Assembly: GCA_020632715.1 (NCBI GenBank)
Contig: JACKFA010000004.1
Coordinates: forward strand, 868,001 to 932,000
Reading direction: 5' to 3'
DNA: 64,000 nt
Source of the DNA: Deltaproteobacteria bacterium
GTDB taxonomy: Bacteria > Myxococcota_A > UBA9042 > PHBI01
Positions 36,180 through 45,238 of the stretch are shown here, piece by piece. The notes under the pieces are model-generated. The model saw only the letters and a list, made by a program, of their open reading frames with translations, ran no database searches and was not told the DNA's origin. How positions within the stretch are numbered: position 1 is the stretch's first letter; each line of letters opens with the position of its first letter. The position numbers and the translations under genes are program-made.

Positions 36180-37197
36180 CGCCCTCCTCCTCGCCGCGAC
36201 GGTGGCGGTGGTCGCGCTCGGTGGCTGCGCCGTCTCGCTCGACGACGAGGCGCCCGACACGTCCGCCGCGCCCGACGCGCCGCTCCTCGCGAGCTGCCCG
36301 GTGGCCGCGAGCGGCGCGGTCGCCGGCGCGACGGGGCGCGTGCAGGCGGTGTCCCTCCCGGACGGCTCGGTGCTCGCGGTGTTGGGTGCAGTGCAGCATG
36401 GCTCGGGGTCGCCTACGGAGGCCGCGAGCGTGGTTCATCTCGCAACTGCGAACACGCTCGGCGCCTGCGGCGAGGGGCTCGCGGCCGCGGACGACGCGGG
36501 CGGCGGCGTCGACGTCACGGCGCTCGACAGCGACGCCGCCGGGACGGCGCTGGGGGTCTGGGTCGAGCCCGGCGAGGGCGCCGTCCACGCCTTCGTCTCG
36601 GTGGCGCGCGGCTTCGACGTGCTCGGCACCGGCCTCGCGACGCTCGACCGCGCGACGGGACGCTTCATCGCCGGCGCGGGCTACCTCTTCGCGGGGGACG
36701 GCCGGCCGTCCTACGGCGACGCGGCGCTCGTGGCAGGCGGCTACGTCTACGCCTACGGCTGCGCGGCGTCGGGCTTCCTCGCGGAGGACTGCTTCGTCGC
36801 CCGCGCCCCCGTCGCGGACGCCGGCGACCGCACGGCGTGGCGCTACTTCCGCGACGGCGGCGACTTCGGCGCCGATCCGGACGACGCCTGGCCCCTCTTC
36901 TCGGGCGGGAGCGGGCTCGCCGTCGCGCAGGTCGGCCCGCGCGTCGTCGTCGCCCACGCGACGCCGCTCGGCGACACCGTGCTCCTGCGCACCGGCCTCG
37001 GGCCGACGGGGCCCTGGTCGCCGGCCGCGCCCACGACGCGCTGCGAGGTCCCCGCGGGCGCCTTCTGCGGGGCGCTCGCCTTCGTCGCGCCCCTCGCGGA
37101 CGCCGGCGAGCTCGCGCTGACCTACGCCGTCGCGTCGTTCGAGCCCCTCGACGCCGCCGCGCGCCGGACGCGCCTCGTGCGCCTCAGCGCGCCGTGA
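36166..37197 (+). CDS. Second propeller-like lipoprotein (DUF4185-like, divergent)
   Basis: A 343-residue lipoprotein with a clean lipobox (ALGGC). Short repeats of strand-turn-strand with Asp/Gly turns, the AWRYFRDGG and GPWSPAAP segments and a cysteine pair (CEVPAGAFCG) resemble the propeller lipoprotein two genes upstream, but similarity is weak. No function is assignable. The ATG overlaps the end of the barrel-like gene by 14 nt. It is convergent with the thrombospondin-type lipoprotein, only 12 bp apart. Confidence 0.65.
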   Translation: MCRASALLLAATVAVVALGGCAVSLDDEAPDTSAAPDAPLLASCPVAASGAVAGATGRVQAVSLPDGSVLAVLGAVQHGSGSPTEAASVVHLATANTLGACGEGLAAADDAGGGVDVTALDSDAAGTALGVWVEPGEGAVHAFVSVARGFDVLGTGLATLDRATGRFIAGAGYLFAGDGRPSYGDAALVAGGYVYAYGCAASGFLAEDCFVARAPVADAGDRTAWRYFRDGGDFGADPDDAWPLFSGGSGLAVAQVGPRVVVAHATPLGDTVLLRTGLGPTGPWSPAAPTTRCEVPAGAFCGALAFVAPLADAGELALTYAVASFEPLDAAARRTRLVRLSAP

Positions 37198-37209
37198 GCG
37201 GCGTGGCGG

Positions 37210-38313
37210 CTACGGTGTGAGGTAGGTCCTGACGCCCGCGCCCCACCAGGCCTTCCCGCCGTGGATGGTGCGCTCCACCGTGGCGCCCGAGAGCCCGATC
37301 ACCAGGATGTCGCCGCTCTCGTCGAAGGCGAAGACCTGGTCGGCCCAGCCGGCGAGCCCGTAGACGCTCGAGTAGCCCGTCATCGGCATGACCTCGCGCA
37401 GCACGGCCCCGGTCTGCGGGTTCAGCTGCACGAGCTTGTCGGGGCCGAAGAAGGAGCCGTCGTCGACGGAGGCGAAGGTGCCGACGCCCTCGATGGAGAA
37501 GGCGTCGCCGCTCGACGTGTAGCTCCCGCCGTGCTTCCCGAGGAAGACCATCTGGATGGCGCCGTTCACGAGGTCGAGGCGCCACCAGCCGCCGTCCTGC
37601 GCGACGCCGACGAGCGCGTCCTGCGCCGCGACGCCGGCCTTCGGGAGCAGCGTGAGCCCGTTGAAGGTGGTCGGCAGGTCGGCGATCTTCCAGCACTCGG
37701 CGGTGTCCGGGTGGCACACGACGAGGTCCGAGAAGGTGATGCCGTAGAGCACGCCGTAGCGGTCGATGGCGATGTCGGTCATGCGCGGGTCGACCGTGTC
37801 CGACGGGAACCGGAAGGCCGCCACGAGGTGCACGCTGTAGGTCTTGATGGCGAGCCGGTAGAGCTCGCTCGCGGTGTGCGCGTAGACCGTGTTCGCCTGC
37901 GCCACGCCGGGGCGCGACGGGTCGTCGGGCCAGAGGTCGGCGACGTCGGGGACGTGGTCGCGATCGCGGTCGCCGCCGTCGGGATCGCAGGGATCGCCGA
38001 TGCCGTCGAAGTCCGTGTCCTCCTGGAGCGGGTTGAAGAGCTCCGGGCAGTTGTCGACCTCGGTGGCGACGCCGTCGTCGTCCTCGTCGCCGGCCGGCCC
38101 GAGGAGGACCGTGCCCGCGCCGTCCTCCTCGCCGTGGACGGGGGCGGTCGCGTCGTCGCCGCGGGCGTCCGCGCCCGAGGAGAAGCCATCGGGCGAGGCG
38201 ACGCCGTTGCCGCCGCCGCCGCCGGGATCGCTGCACGCGCCGAGCGCGAGGGAGGCGCCGGCGAAGACCACGCCGAGCGCGAACGCGGGGGAGAGGAGCG
38301 TCGAGCGCCGCAT
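37210..38313 (-). CDS. Lipoprotein with thrombospondin type-3 calcium repeats
   Basis: A 367-residue lipoprotein (lipobox LGAC). After a Gly-rich linker, two Asp-rich calcium loops typical of thrombospondin type-3/OmpA-type repeats are seen (DEDDDGVATEVDNCPE, then DTDFDGIGDPCDPDGGD), with paired cysteines. The C-terminal 220 residues form strand-rich repeats (IAIDRYGVLYGITF, LAGWADQVFAFDESGDI) suggestive of a beta-propeller that reads a ligand or surface. Likely cell-surface, calcium-stabilised; function unknown. The ATG is the only plausible start. Confidence 0.78.
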   Translation of the reverse strand: MRRSTLLSPAFALGVVFAGASLALGACSDPGGGGGNGVASPDGFSSGADARGDDATAPVHGEEDGAGTVLLGPAGDEDDDGVATEVDNCPELFNPLQEDTDFDGIGDPCDPDGGDRDRDHVPDVADLWPDDPSRPGVAQANTVYAHTASELYRLAIKTYSVHLVAAFRFPSDTVDPRMTDIAIDRYGVLYGITFSDLVVCHPDTAECWKIADLPTTFNGLTLLPKAGVAAQDALVGVAQDGGWWRLDLVNGAIQMVFLGKHGGSYTSSGDAFSIEGVGTFASVDDGSFFGPDKLVQLNPQTGAVLREVMPMTGYSSVYGLAGWADQVFAFDESGDILVIGLSGATVERTIHGGKAWWGAGVRTYLTP

Positions 38314-38435
38314 GCCGCACCTTCGGAGCCAGAGCTGGGGGAGTCGAGGGACGAAGGCCGAGTCATACTAAACAGCCGCTCGAAAATCACGCGCCGATTG
38401 CGCGGCGCGGCGGGCGCCGGGGACCGGCTTTTTCA

Positions 38436-38464
38436 TTGCCGCGACCGGGTCGTTCGGGCAGGGT
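38436..38464 (+). promoter_or_regulatory. Promoter of the DprE1/DprE2-like operon
   Basis: TTGCCG (38436-38441), 17 bp and CAGGGT (38459-38464) end 7 nt before the ATG at 38472, with no Shine-Dalgarno sequence. The spacing and downstream CCGCGGC mirror the phaR promoter, predicting a leaderless mRNA. Confidence 0.4.
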
Positions 38465-38471
38465 CCGCGGC

Positions 38472-39848
38472 ATGACGCGCTGGGACGAACGAGAGATGAG
38501 TGGATGGGGGCGCTACCCGGTGGTGCGATCGCGCGTCGCCCGCCCCGAGCGCCGCGCCGACGTCTTCGAGGCCTTCGGCGAGCGGAACGGTCACGGCTTC
38601 CTCGCCCACGGGCTCGGCCGCAGCTACGGCGACGCCGCGCTCATCGAGGACGGGCAGGTCGTGCTCACGCGGCGCCTCGACCGCATGCTCGCCTTCGACC
38701 CCGACACGGGCTGGCTCCGCTGCGAGGCGGGCGTCTCGATCGAGGACATCCTCGAGGTCTTCGTGCCGCGCGGCTTCTTCCCGCCGGTGACGCCGGGGAC
38801 GAAGTTCGTGACGGTCGGCGGCGCGCTCGGCTGCGACGTGCACGGCAAGAGCCACCACGTGAACGGCTGCTGGTCGAACCACGTGCGGCGCGTGGAGCTG
38901 CTCACGGGCTCGGGCGACGTCGTCTTCTGCGACGCCGAGAACGAGCCCGAGCTCTTCGCGGCGACCGCCGGCGGGATGGGGCTCACGGGCGTCATCCTGT
39001 CGCTCGAGGTGAAGCTCGCGCGCGTCGCGTCGCCGTACTTCGAGATGGACTCGATCCGCGTCGAGAACCTCGACCACTTCCTCGAGGTGTCCGCCGACAG
39101 CCAGACCACGACCAACACGATGGCGTGGATCGACTGCGTCACGCGCGGGCGCGGCATGGGGCGCGGCATCTTCATGCGCGGCGAGGTCGCCCCGGCCGAG
39201 CTCGTCCCGGACCCGACCGCGCTCGACAAGGCGATGCGCCTCGCAGCACCGCTCCTCGACGTCCCGGTGGACGGGCCGAACTGGCTCCTCAACAAGGGGA
39301 CCATCCGCGCGTTCAACGAGGTCTACTTCCGGCGCCACCCGAAGGGCGCGAAGCGGAGCGTGGTCCACTACGACCCGTTCTTCTACCCGCTCGACGCCGT
39401 GAACAACTGGAACCGGATCTACGGCAAGCGCGGGTTCCTGCAGTACCAGCTGGTCGTCCCGCGCGACCCCGAGCAGCGCGCGCTGCGCGCGGTGCTCGAC
39501 GAGATCACGAAGAGCGGCATGGGCTCGTTCCTCGCGGTCATCAAGGAGTTCGGCGACCAGGTGAACGGCGGGCTCTCGTTCCCGATCCCCGGCGTCACGC
39601 TCGCGCTCGACTTCGCGAACTACGGGCAGCCCCTCTACGACCTGCTCGACCGCCTCGACGCGGTCGTCGAGGACGCCGGCGGGCGCGTGTACCTCGGGAA
39701 GGACGCGCGCCTCTCGCGGGCGTCGTTCCAGCGGATGTACCCGGAGTGGGAGGCGTGGAAGGCCGTGCGCGACCGCTGGGACCCGCAGGGGGTGTTCCGG
39801 TCGGAGCTCGGCAAGCGCCTCGGGCTGTGCGCGGAGGGGCCGGCATGA
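38472..39848 (+). CDS. FAD-dependent oxidoreductase, DprE1-like
   Basis: A 458-residue FAD_binding_4 oxidoreductase. The FAD site appears as AHGLGRSYGDAAL (about 45-57) and the region VGGALGCDVHGKSHH (about 112-126), followed by the covalent/close-contact His segment and a C-terminal ALO-like domain. The order and motifs match DprE1, which oxidises the 2'-hydroxyl of decaprenyl-phospho-ribose in arabinan precursor synthesis. The next gene is a DprE2-like reductase, coupled by an ATGA overlap, so together they would epimerise a lipid-linked sugar. In this non-actinobacterial setting the sugar is unknown. An internal ATG at 38496 (MSGWGRYPV) is an alternative start. Confidence 0.85.
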   Translation: MTRWDEREMSGWGRYPVVRSRVARPERRADVFEAFGERNGHGFLAHGLGRSYGDAALIEDGQVVLTRRLDRMLAFDPDTGWLRCEAGVSIEDILEVFVPRGFFPPVTPGTKFVTVGGALGCDVHGKSHHVNGCWSNHVRRVELLTGSGDVVFCDAENEPELFAATAGGMGLTGVILSLEVKLARVASPYFEMDSIRVENLDHFLEVSADSQTTTNTMAWIDCVTRGRGMGRGIFMRGEVAPAELVPDPTALDKAMRLAAPLLDVPVDGPNWLLNKGTIRAFNEVYFRRHPKGAKRSVVHYDPFFYPLDAVNNWNRIYGKRGFLQYQLVVPRDPEQRALRAVLDEITKSGMGSFLAVIKEFGDQVNGGLSFPIPGVTLALDFANYGQPLYDLLDRLDAVVEDAGGRVYLGKDARLSRASFQRMYPEWEAWKAVRDRWDPQGVFRSELGKRLGLCAEGPA

Positions 39849-40579
39849 GCGTCGCGATCTTCGGGGCCACGTCGCGCATCGCGCGGGAGCTCTGCCTGCG
39901 CTACGCCGAGGCCGGGCACGCCGTGTACGTCGCCGCGCGCGACGTCGCCGAGGCCGAGCGCATCGCGAGCGACGTGCGCGTGCGGACGGGCGTCCACGCG
40001 GTCGCGGGCGCCTTCGACGCGCTGGCGATGGAGGGGCACCCGGCGTTCGTCGCCGAGGTCGAGCGCGAGGTCGGGCCGCTCGACGTGGCGGTGCTCGCGT
40101 TCGGCGACATGGGGGAGGGGCCGGGCGACGGCGCCGACTTCGCCGACGCGCGGCGCGTCATCGACGTCAACTACACCGGCGCCGCCTCGCTCGCCGAGGC
40201 CGTCGCGGCCGGGATGGGCGAGCGGCGGCGCGGCTGCATCGTGGGGATCGCGTCGGTCGCGGGGGACCGCGGGCGGCAGAGCAACTACGTCTACGGCTCG
40301 GCGAAGGGGGCGTTCGCGCTCTACCTGCAGGGGCTCCGGAACCGGCTGTACCCGCTCGGGGTGCACGTGCTGACGGTGAAGCTCGGCTTCGTCGACACGC
40401 GCATGACCTACGGGATGAAGACGAAGATCCCGGTCGCGTCGCCGGACGCGGCGAGCCGCGCCATCGCGGCGGCGGCGGAGCGGAAGGTCGACACGCTCTA
40501 CTACCCGCGCTTCTGGCGGGCCATCATGGGGGTCATCCAGGGGATCCCCGAGCGCGCGTTCAAGCGGCTGAAGTTGTAA
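39845..40579 (+). CDS. Short-chain dehydrogenase, DprE2-like
   Basis: A 244-residue classical SDR. The Rossmann start is MSVAIFGATSRIAREL, the catalytic triad S137 (GIASVAG), Y150 and K154 (YVYGSAK). DprE2 reduces the keto intermediate made by DprE1. The C-terminal 60 residues, with a basic helix and VIQGIPERAFKRLKL tail, fit DprE2-type membrane association. The ATG overlaps the previous TGA (ATGA, 39845-39848). The pair is the only lipid-sugar epimerase module in the window. Confidence 0.85.
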   Translation: MSVAIFGATSRIARELCLRYAEAGHAVYVAARDVAEAERIASDVRVRTGVHAVAGAFDALAMEGHPAFVAEVEREVGPLDVAVLAFGDMGEGPGDGADFADARRVIDVNYTGAASLAEAVAAGMGERRRGCIVGIASVAGDRGRQSNYVYGSAKGAFALYLQGLRNRLYPLGVHVLTVKLGFVDTRMTYGMKTKIPVASPDAASRAIAAAAERKVDTLYYPRFWRAIMGVIQGIPERAFKRLKL

Positions 40580-40687
40580 CGGGGGACGCCGGGATCGGCG
40601 CGGCGGGGACTCGGCCGGCGCGGCGGCGCGTTACAGAAAACGTAGACCGAACGCGGATTTGCCGCGTCGCAGGCGATGCACAAACTA

Positions 40688-40705
40688 GCGCGCCGGGCGG
40701 CGCGC
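40688..40705. terminator. GC hairpin after the DprE2-like gene
   Basis: GCGCGCC-GGGC-GGCGCGC forms a 7 bp stem with a tetraloop, 108 bp after the stop. No T-run follows, so terminator function is uncertain. Confidence 0.3.
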
Positions 40706-40795
40706 AAGTATGCTCGCGCCGCACTCCCCACGCCGCCGGCGATGGGTTAGACTGGAGCCGCGCGGGTCCTCCGCGCCTCCCCCCAGGAAAAGCAC

Positions 40796-43099
40796 GTGAC
40801 GTCCGGCCGCTCGATGAAATCCAACCTGCGGATCTGCCCCCAGTGCGGCACGGAGACGACCGCGCTCACGTGCCGGAACGACGGTTTCGGCACGGTGGAC
40901 GCCGGGCGGTACAAGAAGCACGACCCGACCGCGCTCATCGGGACGCTCTTCCAGGACCGCTACCGGGTCGACGCCGTGCTCGGCAGCGGCGGCATGGGGT
41001 CGGTGTATCGCGCGACGCAGGTGCGCGTGGGGCGGCAGGTCGCGCTCAAGGTCATCAACGCGGAGCTCGCGTGGGACCTCGCGGTCGTGGCGCGCTTCCA
41101 GCGCGAGGGGCGCGCCATCGCGGCGCTCATCCATCCCAATATAGTTCAGGTGTATGATTTCGGGCAGACGGACGAGGGCCAGCTCTTCATGGCGATGGAG
41201 CTCGTCGGCGGGAAGACGCTCGCCGACGTGATCCGCGAGGAGGCGCCGCTCGACCCGACGCGCGTCGTGCACATCGGCTCGCAGATCTTCGACGCCCTCG
41301 CCGAGGCGCACGAGCACGGCGTCATCCACCGGGACCTCAAGCCCGAGAACATCTTCGTCAGCGAGACGGGGCGCCGGCGCGACGTCGTGAAGATCGTGGA
41401 CTTCGGCGTCGCGAAGATCGTGAACGAGCCGAAGAGCGAGTCGATGGTGACGGCGCGGGGCGCGATCCTCGGCTCGCCGAAGTACATGGCGCCCGAGCAG
41501 GCGCGCGGCAAGGGCGTCACCGGGCACGCCGATCTCTACGCGGTCGGCGGCATCATGTACGAGATGCTGACGGGCCGCTCCGTGTTCAACGAGCCCTCGC
41601 CGGCCGACTACCTCGTCGCGCACTCGGTGAAGATGCCGAACCCGCCCGAGGTGAAGGGGCAGGAGCTGCGCGGGCCGCTCGTCGACCTCATCATGAAGTG
41701 CCTCGAGAAGAAGCCGTGGAACCGCCCCGACGGGGCGGGGCGCGCGCTCGAGGCGCTCGAGGCGGCGCGGCTCACCCCCATCATCGAGGACGGCGACAAC
41801 GCGCCGCTCGCGCTGCGCGACGTGCCGGCGAACCAGGACCAGCGCCCGCGGCGGCTCGTGAAGGCGTCGACGGGCATGATGCCGGCGGTCGACCCGGGGA
41901 GCGAGGGGCCGACGTCGGCGCCGCCGCCGCTCCCGCCGGCGCCCGAGGGCGCGCCGGCCGAGGTCGTGCCGCTGCCGGCGGTCGCGCCGCGGGCGCGTCA
42001 CGAGGCGACGAACAACGCCGTGCCGGACCTGAAGGCCGAGGCCGCGCCGGTGGCGATCGACACGAAGCGGGTCGGCGCGCGCGAGGAGGTTCCGCTCGCG
42101 CCGGCGATCACGCAGGACGACCCGACGATCATCGCCGAGGCCGAGCCGGCGTCGCCGGCGGAGCTGCGGCGGGCCGCGGGCGAGGTGGTCGTCGTCGAGA
42201 AGCGGAAGGGCGGCGGGCTCTGGCTGCTCGCGGCGCTGCTGCTGCTCGCGGCCGGGGTGATCTGGTACCTCTCGCACACCGGCTTCTTCACGCGCGGGGG
42301 CGGCGAGCGCACGTCGCGGACGGCCTCGAACGGGCGTCAGGTGGAGCCGGTGCAGCCGCCGGTCGTGGCGTCGGGCGAGGGCCCGGCGCAGCCGGTCGGT
42401 CCGACGGCCACGCCGCCTACCGCCGCGCCGGCGCCCGAGTCGGCGGCGGGCGAGAGCGACGCGACGACGGCGGTCGCCGGTGAGGCCGACGCGAGCGCGG
42501 TCGCGGCCGGGGCCGCCGACGCGGTCGGGGGCGATGACGCCGCCGCGGCCGTCGCGAGCGCGGACGCGGGGGCTCCGGGCGAGGACGCGGCGAGCGCCGC
42601 GGCGGTGGGCGAGCTGCCCGCGCCGACGGCCGTCGCGGTCGGGGGCGAGCCCCAGAAGGAAGAGACCGCGGCCGAGAAGGCGGCGCGCGAGGAGAAGGCG
42701 AAGGCGCGCGCGGAGGCCAAGGCCAAGGCGAAGGAGGCGGCCGAGGCGAAGAAGGCGGCCGAGGACGCCGAGCGCTTCAAGCAGATGCAGGAGGCCGAGG
42801 CGCGCGCGAAGGCGCTGCTCGACGCGGCGGCCGAGGCGCGCGCGAAGGAGGCGGCGAAGAAGGCGGCCGAAGAGGGCGTGATGAAGGTCCTCGTCGACAG
42901 CGACCCGTCGGGGGCGCAGATCACGATGGGGGCCCTGCCGGTCGGGCGGACGCCGCTCAACCTCGAGTGGAAGGACGCGGGGCAGAAGGTGACGATCACC
43001 GTGACGCACCCGGGCTACAAGCCGTACCGCGCGACGCTCTCTGCGGCGCAGCCGCGGCTCGCCATCAAGCTCGTGCCGGAAGAGGGCGGCGCGCCCTGA
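40796..43099 (+). CDS. Ser/Thr protein kinase with zinc ribbon, TM helix and PEGA domain
   Basis: A 767-residue membrane kinase. An N-terminal CPQCGTETTALTCRNDG half-ribbon precedes the Hanks kinase domain (about 48-310): glycine loop GSGGMGSVY, HRDLKPEN (H178-D180), KIVDFG and GSPKYMAPEQ. A Pro/Ala/Glu-rich juxtamembrane region leads to one TM helix (about 474-493). Outside lie an Ala/Asp linker, a charged Ala/Lys/Glu coiled coil (about 615-695, TolA-like) and a C-terminal PEGA domain (VLVDSDPSGAQITMG, then GRTPL), a fold thought to bind the envelope. GTG 40796 has AGGA 8 nt upstream; ATG 40814 is the alternative. The activation loop is typical, so it should be active. Confidence 0.9.
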   Translation: MTSGRSMKSNLRICPQCGTETTALTCRNDGFGTVDAGRYKKHDPTALIGTLFQDRYRVDAVLGSGGMGSVYRATQVRVGRQVALKVINAELAWDLAVVARFQREGRAIAALIHPNIVQVYDFGQTDEGQLFMAMELVGGKTLADVIREEAPLDPTRVVHIGSQIFDALAEAHEHGVIHRDLKPENIFVSETGRRRDVVKIVDFGVAKIVNEPKSESMVTARGAILGSPKYMAPEQARGKGVTGHADLYAVGGIMYEMLTGRSVFNEPSPADYLVAHSVKMPNPPEVKGQELRGPLVDLIMKCLEKKPWNRPDGAGRALEALEAARLTPIIEDGDNAPLALRDVPANQDQRPRRLVKASTGMMPAVDPGSEGPTSAPPPLPPAPEGAPAEVVPLPAVAPRARHEATNNAVPDLKAEAAPVAIDTKRVGAREEVPLAPAITQDDPTIIAEAEPASPAELRRAAGEVVVVEKRKGGGLWLLAALLLLAAGVIWYLSHTGFFTRGGGERTSRTASNGRQVEPVQPPVVASGEGPAQPVGPTATPPTAAPAPESAAGESDATTAVAGEADASAVAAGAADAVGGDDAAAAVASADAGAPGEDAASAAAVGELPAPTAVAVGGEPQKEETAAEKAAREEKAKARAEAKAKAKEAAEAKKAAEDAERFKQMQEAEARAKALLDAAAEARAKEAAKKAAEEGVMKVLVDSDPSGAQITMGALPVGRTPLNLEWKDAGQKVTITVTHPGYKPYRATLSAAQPRLAIKLVPEEGGAP

Positions 43100-43103
43100 C
43101 GCC

Positions 43104-43132
43104 CTGACGCGCGCGACGGGTCGTGCTAGGCT
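43104..43132 (+). promoter_or_regulatory. Candidate promoter for the gene at 43178
   Basis: CTGACG (43104-43109), 17 bp and TAGGCT (43127-43132) lie between the kinase stop and the next gene. A leader of about 39 nt with GGAGG would follow. Confidence 0.4.
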
Positions 43133-43177
43133 TCGCAGCCGGAGCGCGGCCGGGCGGCGGCGCGGGGAGGCGGCGGA

Positions 43178-44035
43178 ATGAACGCGGCGACCAGCGCCAC
43201 GCTCGAGGCGGCGCGGGCGGGGCTCGCGTCGGCGGCGGCGCGCGGCATGGAGGACGTGCTCGGTGGGCTCACGCTCGGCGGGGACCGGGCGGTCGGGAGC
43301 GCGGTGCGCCTGCGCGGCGTGGACCCGACGCGGCAGCGCGGCGAGGGCGACGCGCGCGCGATCGTGCACGAGGAGGACGGCGCGATCTGGGTCCTCGCCC
43401 TCGACGCGGGGGCGCGGCGGCTCGTGGAGCAGCTGCGCTCGGTGCAGACGACCTTCGGGCTCGCGCGGGACGCGCGCTGGGAGGTGGTCGGGAAGGTCCT
43501 CGGCGTCGAGGCGCGCGAGGATGAGGGCGAGGGTGACGCGGCGGCGGCGGACGCCGGGCCGCCCGCGGTGCTCGTGTCGCTGAAGGCGGTCTACGTGCCG
43601 GGGCAGGTGGCGCTCTTCGGGGGGACCCCGAAGCCGGTCACGGTCCCTGGGCTCGCCGAGGCGGAGCAGCGGCTCGCCGAGCTCCACGCGGGGCAGGTGG
43701 CGCCGGCGGCGAGGACGCCCGAGGAGCTGCTCCCGGCGCTCGCGCAGGCGCTCGACACGCACCACTTCGCGCTCTTCGAGCGGCTCTGGGTGGCGGGGGA
43801 GCGCGCGGCGGATCTGCAGAACCGCTTCCGCCACTTCCGGGAGGCTTTCGCAGTTGCGAAAGACGGGCTCGCGGCGGAGCGCTGCGAGCCGCCTGTCGAC
43901 CCGATGAGATGCGCAGATGGTGACGAGGCGCGGCTCTTTGTGCGGCGCACCATGGCGGACGACGAGGTGATCGTGCGGCCGCTCGTGTGTCGGCGCGAGA
44001 AGGGGGTGTGGCGGCTCGCGGCGGGGATCTTGTAG
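43178..44035 (+). CDS. Hypothetical cytoplasmic protein
   Basis: A 285-residue protein without signal peptide or membrane helix. The N-terminal half is compact (AIVHEEDGAIWVLALDAGARR, VLVSLKAVYVPGQ); the C-terminal half is helical with two Cys close together (CEPPVDPMRC) and again later (LVCRREK). No family was recognised. The ATG is preceded by GGAGG 8 nt upstream, and it likely has its own promoter after the kinase gene. It might be a partner of the adjacent kinase, but that is position only. Confidence 0.7.
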   Translation: MNAATSATLEAARAGLASAAARGMEDVLGGLTLGGDRAVGSAVRLRGVDPTRQRGEGDARAIVHEEDGAIWVLALDAGARRLVEQLRSVQTTFGLARDARWEVVGKVLGVEAREDEGEGDAAAADAGPPAVLVSLKAVYVPGQVALFGGTPKPVTVPGLAEAEQRLAELHAGQVAPAARTPEELLPALAQALDTHHFALFERLWVAGERAADLQNRFRHFREAFAVAKDGLAAERCEPPVDPMRCADGDEARLFVRRTMADDEVIVRPLVCRREKGVWRLAAGIL

Positions 44036-44055
44036 CCGGGAAGCGCGCCGGGAGC

Positions 44056-44084
44056 TTGACGGGGGCGGTGTGGGCGGACACCCT
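44056..44084 (+). promoter_or_regulatory. Candidate promoter of dusA
   Basis: TTGACG (44056-44061), 17 bp and CACCCT (44079-44084) lie 10 nt before the ATG, which lacks a Shine-Dalgarno sequence; the leader would be only a few nucleotides. Confidence 0.4.
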
Positions 44085-44094
44085 GCCGCCCGCG

Positions 44095-45153
44095 ATGGAG
44101 ACGACCCTGACCACCCTGACGACGGCGCCGGCCGCGGGACCGCGGCGCGGCGAGGTGCGCGCGCTCTCGGTGGCGCCGATGATGGCGCGGACCGACCGGC
44201 ACCTGCGCTACTTCCTGCGGCAGCTGTCGCGGCGGACGCTGCTCTACACGGAGATGGTGACGACGGGGGCGGTGATCCACGGCGACCGGGAGAAGCTCAT
44301 CGGCTTCTCGCCCGAGGAGGGGCCCGTGGCGCTGCAGCTCGGCGGGTCGGACCCGCGCGAGCTCGCAGAGTGCGCGAAGATCGCGGAGGACTGGGGCTAC
44401 GACGAGGTGAACCTCAACGTCGGCTGCCCGAGCGATCGCGTGCAGAGCGGGCGCTTCGGGGCGTGCCTGATGGCGGAGCCGGAGCGGGTGGCGGAGTGCG
44501 TCGTGGCGATGCGCGCGGCGGTGCGGGTGCCGGTGACGGTGAAGCACCGGATCGGCATCGACGGGCTCGAGGCCTACGAGGACATGCTGCGGTTCGTGGA
44601 CCTCGTGGCGGCGGCGGGGGCGGACCGGTTCACGGCGCACGCGCGGATCGCGATCCTCGCGGGGCTGTCGCCGAAGGAGAACCGCGAGGTGCCGCCGCTC
44701 CGGTATGACGACGTGTATCGGCTGAAGCGGGAGCGGCCGGGGCTCGACATCGAGATCAACGGGGGGATCCGCACGCTCGAGGCGGCGCGGGCGCACCTCG
44801 AGCACGTGGACGCCGTGATGATCGGGCGGGCGGCGTACGAGGATCCGTACGTGTTCGCGCGGGCCGACCGGGACGTCTTCGGCGACGCGGACGCGCCGGT
44901 GCTGACGCGGCGGGAGGCGGTGCTCGCGATGCTGTCGTACGTGGCGCGGGAGACGGCGCGCGGCGAGCGGCTCCACCACATCACGCGCCACATGCTGCCG
45001 CTCTTCGCGAGGCAGGCGGGCGGTCGGCAGTGGCGCCGGCGGCTCAGCACGGGGCAGGACGGCGGCGCCGAGGTGCTGATCGACGCGCTGCGGGTGATCC
45101 CGCCGGACGAGGCCCTCGGTGGCGAGGGCGAGGGCGCGAGCGCGGCGGCGTGA
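44095..45153 (+). CDS. dusA: tRNA-dihydrouridine synthase A
   Basis: A 352-residue FMN enzyme that reduces uridine in the tRNA D-loop. SVAPMMARTDRHLRYF is the FMN-phosphate start, NLNVGCPSDRVQSGRFGACLM carries the catalytic C111, and VKHRIGID, HARIAILAGLSPKENRE and INGGIRTLE are the tRNA and FMN segments specific to DusA. The length is normal. ATG 44095 was chosen because the conserved domain starts 23 residues later and a promoter ends just upstream. Cytoplasmic. Confidence 0.93.
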   Translation: METTLTTLTTAPAAGPRRGEVRALSVAPMMARTDRHLRYFLRQLSRRTLLYTEMVTTGAVIHGDREKLIGFSPEEGPVALQLGGSDPRELAECAKIAEDWGYDEVNLNVGCPSDRVQSGRFGACLMAEPERVAECVVAMRAAVRVPVTVKHRIGIDGLEAYEDMLRFVDLVAAAGADRFTAHARIAILAGLSPKENREVPPLRYDDVYRLKRERPGLDIEINGGIRTLEAARAHLEHVDAVMIGRAAYEDPYVFARADRDVFGDADAPVLTRREAVLAMLSYVARETARGERLHHITRHMLPLFARQAGGRQWRRRLSTGQDGGAEVLIDALRVIPPDEALGGEGEGASAAA

Positions 45154-45181
45154 CGCAGCGCGTCACGGCAGTCGCCGGACG

Positions 45182-45211
45182 CTGGCGACGAGGCGCGTCG
45201 CGCGCTATCCT
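45182..45211 (+). promoter_or_regulatory. Candidate promoter for the small Lys-rich protein
   Basis: CTGGCG (45182-45187), 18 bp and TATCCT (45206-45211) precede the gene at 45239; a leader of about 20 nt would include GGAG. Confidence 0.35.
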
Positions 45212-45238
45212 GCGGTCCATACGAGAGCGGAGCGAGAC

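Noticed and set aside
42480..42880. An open frame of Arg-rich repeats inside the kinase gene
   Set aside because: It is an out-of-frame reading of the Ala/Lys/Glu coiled-coil region of the kinase.
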